NCBI RefSeq assembly: GCF_024298865.1
Contig: NZ_CP101161.1
Coordinates: 517,227 to 581,226, forward strand
Reading direction: 5' to 3'
DNA: 64,000 nt
DNA from: Halorarius halobius
GTDB lineage: Archaea; Halobacteriota; Halobacteria; Halobacteriales; Haloarculaceae
The position numbers and the translations under genes are program-made. Shown piece after piece: positions 9,342 to 16,648 of the stretch. The notes beneath the pieces were generated by a model that worked only from the letters and a program-made list of their open reading frames with translations, made no database searches and was not told the DNA's origin. How positions within the stretch are numbered: the stretch's first letter is position 1; the number at the start of each line of letters is the position of its first letter.

Positions 9342-9620
9342 TCACTCCTGCACGTCCAGCGAGGCCTCCGCTGGAGACGTGGCCTCGCGCCGCCACACCA
9401 GTTCGAACTCGATGCTCTGTTTCGCCTCGGTGTCACCCTGCGACCAGTCGGACTCGCCTTCGAGCTTGAACGTCACGGGGTCGGTCGGGTCAAGCGTCAC
9501 CGCCGTCCCGCCGAGGTCGAGCGTCACCTCGCCCCCGCCGTCGAGCTGGTCGGCCAGCTCCCGCAGTCGGGTGGCGATCTCCGCTCGCGTCGTCTGCTCC
9601 TCGGTTTCGAGTTCGCCCAT
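9342..9620 (-). CDS. Amphi-Trp domain protein
   Basis: The 92-residue acidic protein begins MGELETEEQTTRAEIATRL and has an amphipathic N-terminal helix, then beta strands with EVTLDLGG, VTFKLEGESDW and SIEFELVWRRE. This matches the small haloarchaeal amphi-Trp family as I remember it; its function is unknown. The start was moved to the internal ATG at 9620, since the upstream extension has no family-like content. It is divergent from the small membrane-protein gene at 9839, and a direct repeat lies between them. Confidence 0.8.
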   Translation of the reverse strand: MGELETEEQTTRAEIATRLRELADQLDGGGEVTLDLGGTAVTLDPTDPVTFKLEGESDWSQGDTEAKQSIEFELVWRREATSPAEASLDVQE

Positions 9621-9743
9621 GTGCCCGGGTACAACGAACGCCTGGATAACCCTGTGGACCGCTCGCCGAACCGAGAGGACGCCGGGGAGGCCCGCGACTG
9701 CCGGCCGGATGCGGCGGGCCACGTCCCACCCGAACGTGTCCGC

Positions 9744-9794
9744 ATCCGTACAGAACGACGCTTCAGTAGGAATCCGTACAGAATTGTCCTTCAG
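9744..9794 (+). repeat. Pair of 23-base direct repeats upstream of a promoter
   Basis: The pattern ATCCGTACAGAA, five free bases, CTTCAG occurs at 9744-9766 and again at 9772-9794, a 28-base period. Eighteen fixed positions match exactly in both copies. The second copy ends just before a TATA-like ACTTATG near 9797-9804, so the pair is well placed to bind a regulator of the gene at 9839 or of the divergent amphi-Trp gene. Confidence 0.7.
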
Positions 9795-9838
9795 CTTACA
9801 CTTATGGCGACGTAGCGGCTACGGACAGGTGAGGACAG

Positions 9839-10111
9839 ATGAGCCCCGAAACCCCCACCCACGCCGACGCTCCGACCCGATCCGACACCCTCGCTACGCC
9901 CTCGCCCGGCCCCCGCAGTCTCCGCCTCCGCGCGCTACGTCACCTGCGGCCCCAGCAGGTCGTGGTGCTGGCCGCGGTGGCGGTGCTGGCCGCGCTCGTC
10001 ATCGCCGCGCCCGCGGGCGTCACGGCGACGGTCGCCCTGCTGGCCGCGACGGTGACGATGCTCGTCGCCGCGCCGCTCCTGGCGGTCCGGGCCGCCGCGG
10101 GCCTCGCGTAG
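9839..10111 (+). CDS. Small membrane protein of unknown function
   Basis: The 90-residue protein has a polar N-terminus (MSPETPTHADAPTRSD) and a hydrophobic pair of helices from about residue 40 to the end. No family recognised. A TATA-like element and the tandem repeats lie 40-95 bases upstream, which supports real and regulated expression. Confidence 0.6.
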   Translation: MSPETPTHADAPTRSDTLATPSPGPRSLRLRALRHLRPQQVVVLAAVAVLAALVIAAPAGVTATVALLAATVTMLVAAPLLAVRAAAGLA

Positions 10112-10240
10112 CGGCCGCGACACCCCATCGTTTCGCCTCGTCGAACGCCCGACCGTCTGACCGACGAACGGGGGCGGGGGACCACTTCCGCCCCGGTTGG
10201 GAAACTTCTTAGCGGAGGGCGACCCAACGCCAGTACCTAC

Positions 10241-12337
10241 ATGGCCCGCGCGGAGAACGCCGAGATCATCGACCGCTTCGAGGAGTTCTACCGCACCTAC
10301 TACCGCAACGAGATCGGCGAACTCGCCCAGAAGTACCCCAACGAGCAGAAGTCGCTGTACGTCGACTACGACGACCTCTACCGGTTCGACACCGACCTCG
10401 CGGACGACTTCACCGCCCAGCCACAGCAGATGACCGAGTACGCCGAGGAGGCGCTCCGCCTGTACGACCTCCCGGTCGACGTGAAACTCGGCCAGGCGCA
10501 CGTCCGCGTCCACAACCTCCAGCAGACGACGGGCATCCGCGACATCCGCGCGGACCACGTCGGCAATCTCATCGCCGTACAGGGCATCGTCCGCAAGGCG
10601 ACCGACGTGCGCCCGAAGATACAGAACGCCGCCTTCGAGTGCCAGCGCTGTGGGACGATGACCCGCGTTCCCCAGTCGGACGGCGACTTCCAGGAACCCC
10701 ACGAATGCCAGGGCTGTGAACGACAGGGCCCGTTCCAGATAAACTTCGACCAGTCGGAGTTCGTCGACGCCCAGAAGATACGCGTCCAGGAGTCGCCCGA
10801 AGGGCTCAGGGGCGGCGAGACCCCGCAAGCCATCGACGTCCACATCGAGGACGACGTCACCGGGGAGGTGACCGCGGGCGACCACGTGACGGTGACGGGC
10901 ATCCTCCGACTCGAACAGCAGGGGAACCAGCAGGAGAAATCCCCGGTGTTCGACTTCTACATGCAGGGCCGGACGGTGACGATCGAGGACGAGCAGTTCG
11001 AGGAGATGGACATCACCGAGGAGGACAAAAAGGAGATCATCGAACTGTCGAACGACCCCGACATCTACGAGAAGATGGTCGCCTCGATGGCCCCCTCCAT
11101 CTACGGCTACGAGGAGCAGAAACTCGCCATCATCATGCAACTGTTCTCCGGCGTGAAGAAGGACCTCCCCGACGGGTCGCGGATTCGGGGTGACCTGCAT
11201 ATGCTGTTGATAGGGGACCCTGGCACCGGGAAGTCCCAAATGCTTCAATACGTTAAGAAGTTAGCTCCGAGGTCCGTCTACACCTCCGGCAAAGGGTCCA
11301 GTTCCGCGGGGCTGACCGCGGCCGCGGTCCGGGACGACTTCGGCGACGGCCAGCAGTGGACGCTCGAAGCGGGGGCGCTCGTACTGGCCGACCAGGGCAT
11401 CGCGGCGGTGGACGAACTCGACAAGATGCGGCCGGAAGACCGGTCAGCCATGCACGAAGCGCTCGAACAACAAAGCATTAGTATAAGCAAGGCCGGAATT
11501 AACGCAACTCTTAAATCTCGCTGTTCCCTGCTGGGCGCGGCGAACCCGAAGTACGGCCGGTTCGACCAGTACGAGCCGATGGGCGAGCAGATAGACCTCG
11601 AACCCGCCTTGATATCGCGGTTCGACCTCATCTTCACCGTCACCGACGAGCCGGACGAGGAGAAGGACAGCGAGCTCGCCGAGCACATCATCAACACGAA
11701 CTACGCGGGCGAGCTGTTCACCCACCGCAACGAGGTGGCCACCTCGAACGTCTCCGAGGAGGAAGTCGACAACGTCACCGAGGACGTGGTGCCCGACATC
11801 GACGCGGACCTGCTCCGGAAGTACGTCGCCTACGCGAAGCGGAACTGCTTCCCGACGATGACTGAGGAGGCGAAGGGAGCCATCCGTGACTTCTACGTCG
11901 ACCTGCGCGCGGAGGGGCAAGACGAGGACGCGCCCGTCCCCGTCACCGCGCGGAAACTGGAGGCGCTCGTGCGGTTGAGCGAGGCCTCCGCGCGGGTGCG
12001 GCTGTCGGATACGGTCGAGCAGAAGGACGCCGAGCGGGTCATCGAAATCGTGCAGAACTCCCTGCGCGACATCGGCGTCGACCCCGAGACGGGCGAGTTC
12101 GACGCCGACATCGTCGAAGCGGGCACCTCCAAGAGTCAGCGAGACCGCATCAAGAACATCAGGGGCATCATCAAGGAACTCGAGGAGGAGTACGAGGACG
12201 GCGCCCCCGAAGACGAGGTGTTCGAGCGCGCCGAGGCCGTCGGCATGGACCGCGACAAGGCCGAACACGAGATAGAAAAACTGCGACGGCAGGGCGAGAT
12301 TTACGAGCCGACGCAGGGCCACCTGCGGAGCACGTAG
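10241..12337 (+). CDS. mcm: MCM replicative DNA helicase
   Basis: The 698-residue protein is a full-length archaeal MCM. Parts in order are the N-terminal domain with a zinc ribbon (CQRC and CQGC), the oligonucleotide-binding part, the AAA+ motor with Walker A GDPGTGKS (Lys331), Walker B with VDELDKM, sensor 1 near LGAANPKYG, the arginine finger in ALISRFD, and a C-terminal winged helix. It unwinds DNA ahead of the replication fork. No intein is present. However, codons 320-344 and 409-428 use A/T-ending codons unlike the rest of the gene, exactly at Walker A and at a second conserved block. The next gene starts at the base after the stop. Confidence 0.98.
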   Translation: MARAENAEIIDRFEEFYRTYYRNEIGELAQKYPNEQKSLYVDYDDLYRFDTDLADDFTAQPQQMTEYAEEALRLYDLPVDVKLGQAHVRVHNLQQTTGIRDIRADHVGNLIAVQGIVRKATDVRPKIQNAAFECQRCGTMTRVPQSDGDFQEPHECQGCERQGPFQINFDQSEFVDAQKIRVQESPEGLRGGETPQAIDVHIEDDVTGEVTAGDHVTVTGILRLEQQGNQQEKSPVFDFYMQGRTVTIEDEQFEEMDITEEDKKEIIELSNDPDIYEKMVASMAPSIYGYEEQKLAIIMQLFSGVKKDLPDGSRIRGDLHMLLIGDPGTGKSQMLQYVKKLAPRSVYTSGKGSSSAGLTAAAVRDDFGDGQQWTLEAGALVLADQGIAAVDELDKMRPEDRSAMHEALEQQSISISKAGINATLKSRCSLLGAANPKYGRFDQYEPMGEQIDLEPALISRFDLIFTVTDEPDEEKDSELAEHIINTNYAGELFTHRNEVATSNVSEEEVDNVTEDVVPDIDADLLRKYVAYAKRNCFPTMTEEAKGAIRDFYVDLRAEGQDEDAPVPVTARKLEALVRLSEASARVRLSDTVEQKDAERVIEIVQNSLRDIGVDPETGEFDADIVEAGTSKSQRDRIKNIRGIIKELEEEYEDGAPEDEVFERAEAVGMDRDKAEHEIEKLRRQGEIYEPTQGHLRST
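11198..11272 (+). other. Atypical codon patch at MCM Walker A (possible intein scar)
   Basis: In these 25 codons (320-344), nine end in A or T (CAT, ATA, CCT, CAA, CTT, CAA, GTT, TTA, GCT), including the rare TTA and AGG. The flanking codons end almost only in C or G. The patch is centred on GDPGTGKSQM, a site at which inteins occur in other archaeal MCM proteins. Confidence 0.7.
11465..11524 (+). other. Second atypical codon patch in mcm (possible intein scar)
   Basis: In these 20 codons (409-428, protein stretch EQQSISISKAGINATLKSRC), 14 end in A or T. Codons before and after return at once to C/G endings. This conserved block lies between Walker B and sensor 1 and, from memory, also hosts inteins in MCM. 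Confidence 0.7.
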
Positions 12338-12610
12338 ATGGACCGCATCTCCGCGCTCCGGAACGTCGAGGCGGCGCTGGAAGCGTTCGAGGACGGCGAG
12401 ACGGACCTCGCCGGACTGGAACGACAGGTCCGGGGCGTCCTGCGGAGCTACGCTACGGAGTTCGAGGGCGAGATGCACGCCTACCGCGCGGCGGGCGACG
12501 ACCCCGTCGACGGGATGGTGGTGCTCGCACCCGGTCGGGGAGCGGCCCGGGAGCGCGTCGCCGCCCTCTGTTCGGGCGACCCCGCGTTCGACGTGGAACG
12601 GGTCGACTGA
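12338..12610 (+). CDS. Conserved small haloarchaeal protein next to mcm
   Basis: The 90-residue acidic protein begins MDRISALRNVEAALEAFEDGE and is mostly helical, with a later GMVVLAPGRGAARERVAAL stretch. Its ATG follows the mcm stop with no gap, which points to translational coupling. I recall that haloarchaeal genomes keep a small protein of this kind after mcm (a DUF785x family), but no function is known to me. Confidence 0.75.
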   Translation: MDRISALRNVEAALEAFEDGETDLAGLERQVRGVLRSYATEFEGEMHAYRAAGDDPVDGMVVLAPGRGAARERVAALCSGDPAFDVERVD

Positions 12611-12631
12611 CCGCCGGGAGACGTTCCGGAG

Positions 12632-12641
12632 TTAATTTTAA
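12632..12641 (+). promoter_or_regulatory. TATA box for the gene cluster starting at 12667
   Basis: TTAATTTTAA stands out in a GC-rich setting, 26-35 bases before the GTG start at 12667. It suggests that the downstream cluster has its own promoter as well as any read-through from mcm. Confidence 0.6.
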
Positions 12642-12666
12642 GTCAGAATAGTAGCACAGAAAACCC

Positions 12667-13005
12667 GTGCTGCTGGTGGTGACGTACTCGCGTGAGTCAC
12701 GGACCGCCCTGCGGAACGTCTGCCGGAGCCACGAGGAGAGCGTCGTCCGGCGGTTCGGTCGCGCCGCGCTCCTCGAGGAGACGGGAAAGGGCGCGTTCCT
12801 CGCGTGTCGGCTCCGCGAGCGCCACCCGGTGGACGTGCAGGTGGAGCGTACCCGGCCGCTCAACGAGTACGCCGACGTTCCCGACGACGTGCGGGAGGCG
12901 GCCGTCGCGTACGAGCGCGAGGCCGGCACCTACACCCCGTACGCGAAGTTCGCGGCCGGCACCGACCATCCGGAGCCGGACGCGCTCCGCGACCGCGAAC
13001 TGTGA
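12667..13005 (+). CDS. Conserved haloarchaeal protein, unknown, first of coupled set
   Basis: This 112-residue protein uses a GTG start and begins MLLVVTYSRESRTALRNVCRSHEESVVRRFGRAALL. It has a beta-alpha start and a C-terminal YTPYAKFAAGTDHPEPDALRDREL. No named domain recognised; it may be one of the DUF785x haloarchaeal families. The stop overlaps the next start in GTGA at 13002-13005, so the two proteins are likely made in step. Confidence 0.75.
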   Translation: MLLVVTYSRESRTALRNVCRSHEESVVRRFGRAALLEETGKGAFLACRLRERHPVDVQVERTRPLNEYADVPDDVREAAVAYEREAGTYTPYAKFAAGTDHPEPDALRDREL

Positions 13006-13796
13006 CCCGGTGGCTGTCCGTTCCTCCGGAGCCGACGGTGCTGACGCCGCCCGACGGTCTCGCCCCCGAGCGGCTCGTCGCCGCCGTTCGTGACCCGGAC
13101 GACGACCGGGTCCCGTGTCCGGCGCCGGGACCGGCCCACGCCTATCTCGGCTGGCTCCACCCCGACCTGGAGGTGAACCGACGGCCGACGCTGGCGGCGG
13201 TCGCCCGCTCGCGGGGGATGACGGCCCCGCAGGACGGCGAGCTTCGGGGGGTCGCGGCCGACCTCCGGACGCTCGATTCGGGGGCGACTGACCTCGCGGC
13301 CGCCCGGCGGCGCGTGGCGAGAACGGGCACCGAGCGGGACCGGCTTCGCGAGCGGGTGGCGGAACTCCGTGGCGAGGTGCAGGCCAGACGAGAGGCTGGC
13401 CTCGACGTCAGCGACGCCCGCGAGCAGTTGGCGGAGGCCGCCCGCGAACTCTCCGAGGCGACGACCGAGCGGGAGGCCGCCGAGCAGGCGCTCGCTCGCG
13501 CCCGCGAGCGAGCTCGCGACGCCTACGACGTACGGGAGGAGCGGCTCGCCCTCCAGGACCGGGCCGCGAACCTCCAGCGGGAAGCGCGGGCGACGCTTGC
13601 CGACCGGATGCGTCCGCACGTCGACGAGACGCTGGCGGAACTCGGAGCCTGCCCGCTCGACGAAGCGGACGAGCCGACGGTGGCGCTGGCGGCGGCGACG
13701 GTCGCCCGGTTCGACGCGCCCATCGTGTACGAACTCGACCATCTCCCGCCGGCGGTGGCCGCCGACCGTCTCGGTGCGGTGGTCGTCCGCCCGTAG
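13002..13796 (+). CDS. Coiled-coil protein of unknown function in MinD cluster
   Basis: The 264-residue protein starts at a GTG that overlaps the previous stop. The N-terminal 90 residues are globular. A long Arg/Glu/Ala-rich region (about 95-205; for example RVAELRGEVQARREAGLD and REAAEQALARARERARDAYD) has heptad-like spacing and should form a coiled coil. The C-terminal 60 residues include a globular piece (TVALAAATVARFDAPIVYELD). Such a layout fits an adaptor or partner, and a MinD-like ATPase lies two genes downstream. Function unknown. Confidence 0.75.
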   Translation: MTRWLSVPPEPTVLTPPDGLAPERLVAAVRDPDDDRVPCPAPGPAHAYLGWLHPDLEVNRRPTLAAVARSRGMTAPQDGELRGVAADLRTLDSGATDLAAARRRVARTGTERDRLRERVAELRGEVQARREAGLDVSDAREQLAEAARELSEATTEREAAEQALARARERARDAYDVREERLALQDRAANLQREARATLADRMRPHVDETLAELGACPLDEADEPTVALAAATVARFDAPIVYELDHLPPAVAADRLGAVVVRP

Positions 13797-13802
13797 TTTA
13801 TG
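13797..13802 (+). promoter_or_regulatory. TATA box deciding the start of the gene at 13827
   Basis: TTTATG lies 25-30 bases before ATG 13827. It also contains an in-frame ATG at 13800, but as part of a TATA box that ATG is unlikely to be the start if the mRNA is leaderless. Confidence 0.5.
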
Positions 13803-13826
13803 CCGGATGGGGCGGCCACCGACCCC

Positions 13827-14501
13827 ATGGTGTCCGCCGACGCCCGGTGTCGTCGCATCGACGGCCGGACGCTCGTCGAGTGTCGACTGCGAAACGAGAG
13901 CGAGAGCCCGGAGCGGGTCCGCGTCGAGAGTCGGCTCGACGGCCCGGTCCACCCGCCCCGCGAGGGTGGCGTGCCCGCGGCCGGCTGGAGCGACGGCGTG
14001 TGGACCGGTCAACTCGAGGCCGGCGCGCGCGTCGGCGTCGGATTCGCCACGTCCGCCGCGCCCGCCGACCCGCCAGTCCGCGTCGAGGCACATCCGGCAG
14101 ACGACAGCGACGGGCAGTTCGGAGCCGACCCGACGGCCGAGACGGTCGCTCGCGAACTGTCCGACCCGCGGCCGCCGCGAGCGGCGCTGTTCGACGAGAC
14201 CGGCGACGCCCGAGCGACGGTCGGCGAGCGGACGGCCAACGCTTCGGCGCCGGCCAACGACTGGCTCGAGAGCGCCGCCGACCGCGTCGAGCGGCTCGAA
14301 GCACTGGCGGCAGTCCGAAGCCTGCCGGACGCGACGGCGGCCGTCGCGGCCACGGACGGACTGGCCGGGAGTCGGCGGCTCTGCGAGCGGACCCGCGAGG
14401 ACCGGGAGCGACTGCTCGAACTCGCCCGGCGAGCCGAGCGACTCGCCGGTCGCATCGAGGCCGCCGAACTGCCGGTCGAGACGCTGGAGCGGCTGTCGTG
14501 A
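13827..14501 (+). CDS. Conserved haloarchaeal protein upstream of MinD-like ATPase
   Basis: The 224-residue protein begins MVSADARCRRIDGRTLVECRLRNESESPERVRVESRLDG, a beta-rich N-terminal domain (to about residue 90). A helical C-terminal half follows (ESAADRVERLEALAAV to ERLS). The start at 13827 was preferred to ATG 13800 because of the TATA spacing. The stop overlaps the MinD-like start in GTGA at 14498-14501, so it is probably translated together with the ATPase and may be its partner. No function known to me. Confidence 0.7.
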   Translation: MVSADARCRRIDGRTLVECRLRNESESPERVRVESRLDGPVHPPREGGVPAAGWSDGVWTGQLEAGARVGVGFATSAAPADPPVRVEAHPADDSDGQFGADPTAETVARELSDPRPPRAALFDETGDARATVGERTANASAPANDWLESAADRVERLEALAAVRSLPDATAAVAATDGLAGSRRLCERTREDRERLLELARRAERLAGRIEAAELPVETLERLS

Positions 14502-15157
14502 TTCTCGCCGTCGTCGGCGGAAAGGGCGGCGTCGGGAAGACGACTGTCGCGTACAACCTCGCCGCGGAACTCGACGCGGTGGCAGTCGACGCGGATCTCG
14601 GGATGGCGGACCTGCCCGAGCGCCGGGGGCCGGACCTCCACGACGTGCTGGCCGGGCGCGCGGCGGCCGTGGAAGCGGTCGACGAGTCCGGCCCGGTCGA
14701 CCTACTGCCGTGCGGGCGGACGCTCGCCGGGACGCGAGCCTGCGACGTGCGCGAACTGTCGGACGCGCTGACGGCCGTCGACACCCACTACGACTCCGTG
14801 GTCGTCGACTGTCCCGCGGGGCTGGGAACCGACGCCGGCGTCGCGTTGCTGGCCGCGGACGCCTGCGTCGTGGTGACGACGCCCGACCGGGTCGCGGTGC
14901 GGGACGCGCTCCGGTCGCGGGAGTTAGCCCGCGAACTCGACGCGGGGCTCTCGCGAGTCGTCCTCAACGTCGCCGACGAAGCCCCCGAGGATACGCGTGC
15001 GGCGTTCGGCGCGCCCGTCGTGGCAGTCCCCGACTCCCGCGCGGTAGCGCGGGCGATGGCCCACGGCCGACCGGTCCGGATGCTGGCACCCGACGCCCCG
15101 GCGACCGAACGGTTCGCGGCGCTCGCGGCCGGCGTTCAGCGGTCCACGAGGTCCTGA
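14498..15157 (+). CDS. MinD/ParA-family ATPase
   Basis: The 219-residue protein opens with the deviant Walker A GGKGGVGKTT, with the signature Lys9 and the Walker Lys14 both present. It continues with VDADLGMADLPE and a Walker B-like DSVVVDCPAG. It lacks an obvious C-terminal amphipathic membrane-targeting helix. Family members switch between monomer and dimer with ATP and place other molecules at cell sites. Haloferax has several MinD paralogues; I remember one near mcm and a tfb gene, which fits this neighbourhood. It is coupled to the gene before it and overlaps the convergent tfb by 22 bases. Confidence 0.92.
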   Translation: MILAVVGGKGGVGKTTVAYNLAAELDAVAVDADLGMADLPERRGPDLHDVLAGRAAAVEAVDESGPVDLLPCGRTLAGTRACDVRELSDALTAVDTHYDSVVVDCPAGLGTDAGVALLAADACVVVTTPDRVAVRDALRSRELARELDAGLSRVVLNVADEAPEDTRAAFGAPVVAVPDSRAVARAMAHGRPVRMLAPDAPATERFAALAAGVQRSTRS

Positions 15158-15999
15158 TACGTCGACCGGAGCGTCACCGGGGTCACGTCGGCGGCGTCTG
15201 CGGCCTCGGCCTGCGTCAGCCCGTGGCCCCGCTCGCGAGCGGCGGCGTACAGGCAGGCCGCCGCTACGCCGGAGGGGTTACGGCCGACCGTCAGACCCTC
15301 GTCGCTCGCGCGCTCGGCGTGCTCGCGCGCGGCCGCCTCTATCTCGTCCGGGAGGCCGAGGTTCGACGCGAACCGGGCGAGATACTCCCGGGGGTCGATG
15401 GGGCCGGTCGGCAAGCCGAGGTCGCGATTCAGAGCGTCGTACGCGACCCGTAGTTCGTCGGCGTCGGCCTTCGCTCGGGCCGCGATCTCCTCGATGGTGC
15501 GGGCGATTTCGTTGACGCGACAGACCGCGTACACCGCGGCGGCGGCGAACCCCTCCAGCGAACGACCGCGGAGGAGGTCCGCATCCTGTGCGGACTCGAA
15601 CAGCGCACACGCCTGCTCGCGGACCGGCTCCCCGAGTTCGAGCGCGCTCACCAGCCGCCGTATCTCCGTGAACGAGTACACCTGGTTCCGCTCCGTCTTC
15701 GTGCCGACGCTCGCCCGCTTGTGCTGGGTGCGCATCCGGGCGACCCGGCGGCGCTTCCGGCCCGTCAGCCGCGTGGACCGGCCGATTTCCGTCGAGAGGC
15801 CGCGGTCGTGGCGCGACCGGGTCAGCGGCGCCCCGCACCGCTCGGGGTCGGCGTCGTCGTCCGCGAACGACCGCCACTCCGGCCCGCGGTCGAGTTCGTC
15901 CTCCGCGACGACGAGGCCACACTCGCCACAGACCGTCTCGGTTCCCTCGCTGTGCAGTCGACCGTCGCACTCCGGGCACGCTGTCGCCGTCGTGCTCAT
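15136..15999 (-). CDS. tfb: Transcription initiation factor IIB (TFB)
   Basis: The 287-residue protein has an N-terminal zinc ribbon (Cys8, Cys11, Cys24, Cys27), the linker/B-finger region (RSRHDRGLSTEIGRSTRLTGRKRRR) and two cyclin repeats (about 105-190 and 200-287). It bridges TBP-bound promoters and RNA polymerase. Haloarchaea carry several TFB copies with different target sets; the subgroup cannot be told here. Its own TATA box lies 27-33 bases upstream. The 3' ends of this gene and of the MinD-like gene overlap head-on. Confidence 0.97.
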   Translation of the reverse strand: MSTTATACPECDGRLHSEGTETVCGECGLVVAEDELDRGPEWRSFADDDADPERCGAPLTRSRHDRGLSTEIGRSTRLTGRKRRRVARMRTQHKRASVGTKTERNQVYSFTEIRRLVSALELGEPVREQACALFESAQDADLLRGRSLEGFAAAAVYAVCRVNEIARTIEEIAARAKADADELRVAYDALNRDLGLPTGPIDPREYLARFASNLGLPDEIEAAAREHAERASDEGLTVGRNPSGVAAACLYAAARERGHGLTQAEAADAADVTPVTLRSTYQDLVDR

Positions 16000-16025
16000 G
16001 TGTGAAACTCGCGCCCGGTCGCTGG

Positions 16026-16032
16026 TAAAAAG
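16026..16032 (-). promoter_or_regulatory. TATA box of tfb
   Basis: On the minus strand a CCTTTTTACC stretch lies 27-33 bases before the tfb ATG, the usual distance for a leaderless transcript. Confidence 0.55.
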
Positions 16033-16079
16033 GGGCGTCGAACCCGGGGGGTCGAGGGGCTCGCCGCCGGTGGAAACCT

Positions 16080-16092
16080 ACCGGTGACCGGT
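16080..16092. promoter_or_regulatory. Palindrome between divergent tfb and HTH-like genes
   Basis: ACCGGT G ACCGGT is a six-base inverted repeat with a one-base centre. It lies 30 bases before the TATA box of the gene at 16154 and about 50 bases before that of tfb, so it could bind a regulator of either gene. Confidence 0.4.
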
Positions 16093-16121
16093 GGGTTCCG
16101 GCGCGGGTTTTCACGACCGTA

Positions 16122-16128
16122 GATTTTT
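16122..16128 (+). promoter_or_regulatory. TATA box for the gene at 16154
   Basis: GATTTTT lies 26-32 bases before the GTG at 16154. This supports that GTG as the start and a leaderless mRNA. Confidence 0.5.
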
Positions 16129-16153
16129 GTGAAACGAAGCCACCAGACCGCGT

Positions 16154-16648
16154 GTGACGCTCGACGACCTCGCGGCCGGGCTGGAGGTGACCGCCGAGCA
16201 GGAGGCGCGTGGCGTGGCGGTCGCCGACGACACCGACGCGCCGCTGGTCGACCGACTGGAGCCGTACGCCGCGCCACTCCCATGTACCCCGGCGGCCGCG
16301 GCGACGCTCGTCGAGGCGTACGCGACCGGGACGAGTGTCGGCGCCGCCGCCCGCGAAGCCGGCATCGCGCCGGTGACGGGCGCGAAGACGCTCCATCTGC
16401 TGGGGGAGGACGTCTCGCCGCTCGGTCCCACGGGTCGGGAAGTGGTCCGCGACTGGCTCGACGCGCGCCTCTCGCGGGCCGACGCCCTCGAGTTGACACG
16501 GTGTGACGACGCCGAGTTCGCGCTGGCGGTGTTCGTCGAGACCCACGACCCGCTGGACGGCGCGCGGGAGGCGCTGGCGGGCGCGCTCGCGGTCGACCGC
16601 GCCGACCCGCTCTCGGACGCCCGCTCGGACGCCGACGAGTTCCTATAG
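16154..16648 (+). CDS. Conserved haloarchaeal HTH-like protein
   Basis: The 164-residue protein uses a GTG start supported by a TATA box. Residues about 50-80 (LVEAYATGTSVGAAAREAGI) look like a helix-turn-helix of the type found in sigma or transposase-like DNA-binding parts. The rest is helical and acidic. It overlaps the convergent ParA-like gene by six bases. It may be a DNA-binding partner of the MinD cluster, but this is inference from position. Confidence 0.65.
   Translation: MTLDDLAAGLEVTAEQEARGVAVADDTDAPLVDRLEPYAAPLPCTPAAAATLVEAYATGTSVGAAAREAGIAPVTGAKTLHLLGEDVSPLGPTGREVVRDWLDARLSRADALELTRCDDAEFALAVFVETHDPLDGAREALAGALAVDRADPLSDARSDADEFL

Noticed and set aside
11198..11524. A present-day intein in mcm
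   Set aside because: The protein reads through both sites with no insertion and no endonuclease or splicing motifs; only codon bias remains.
13800..13826. ATG 13800 as start of the unknown protein
   Set aside because: That ATG is part of a TTTATG box 25-30 bases before ATG 13827, so the second start fits a leaderless message better.
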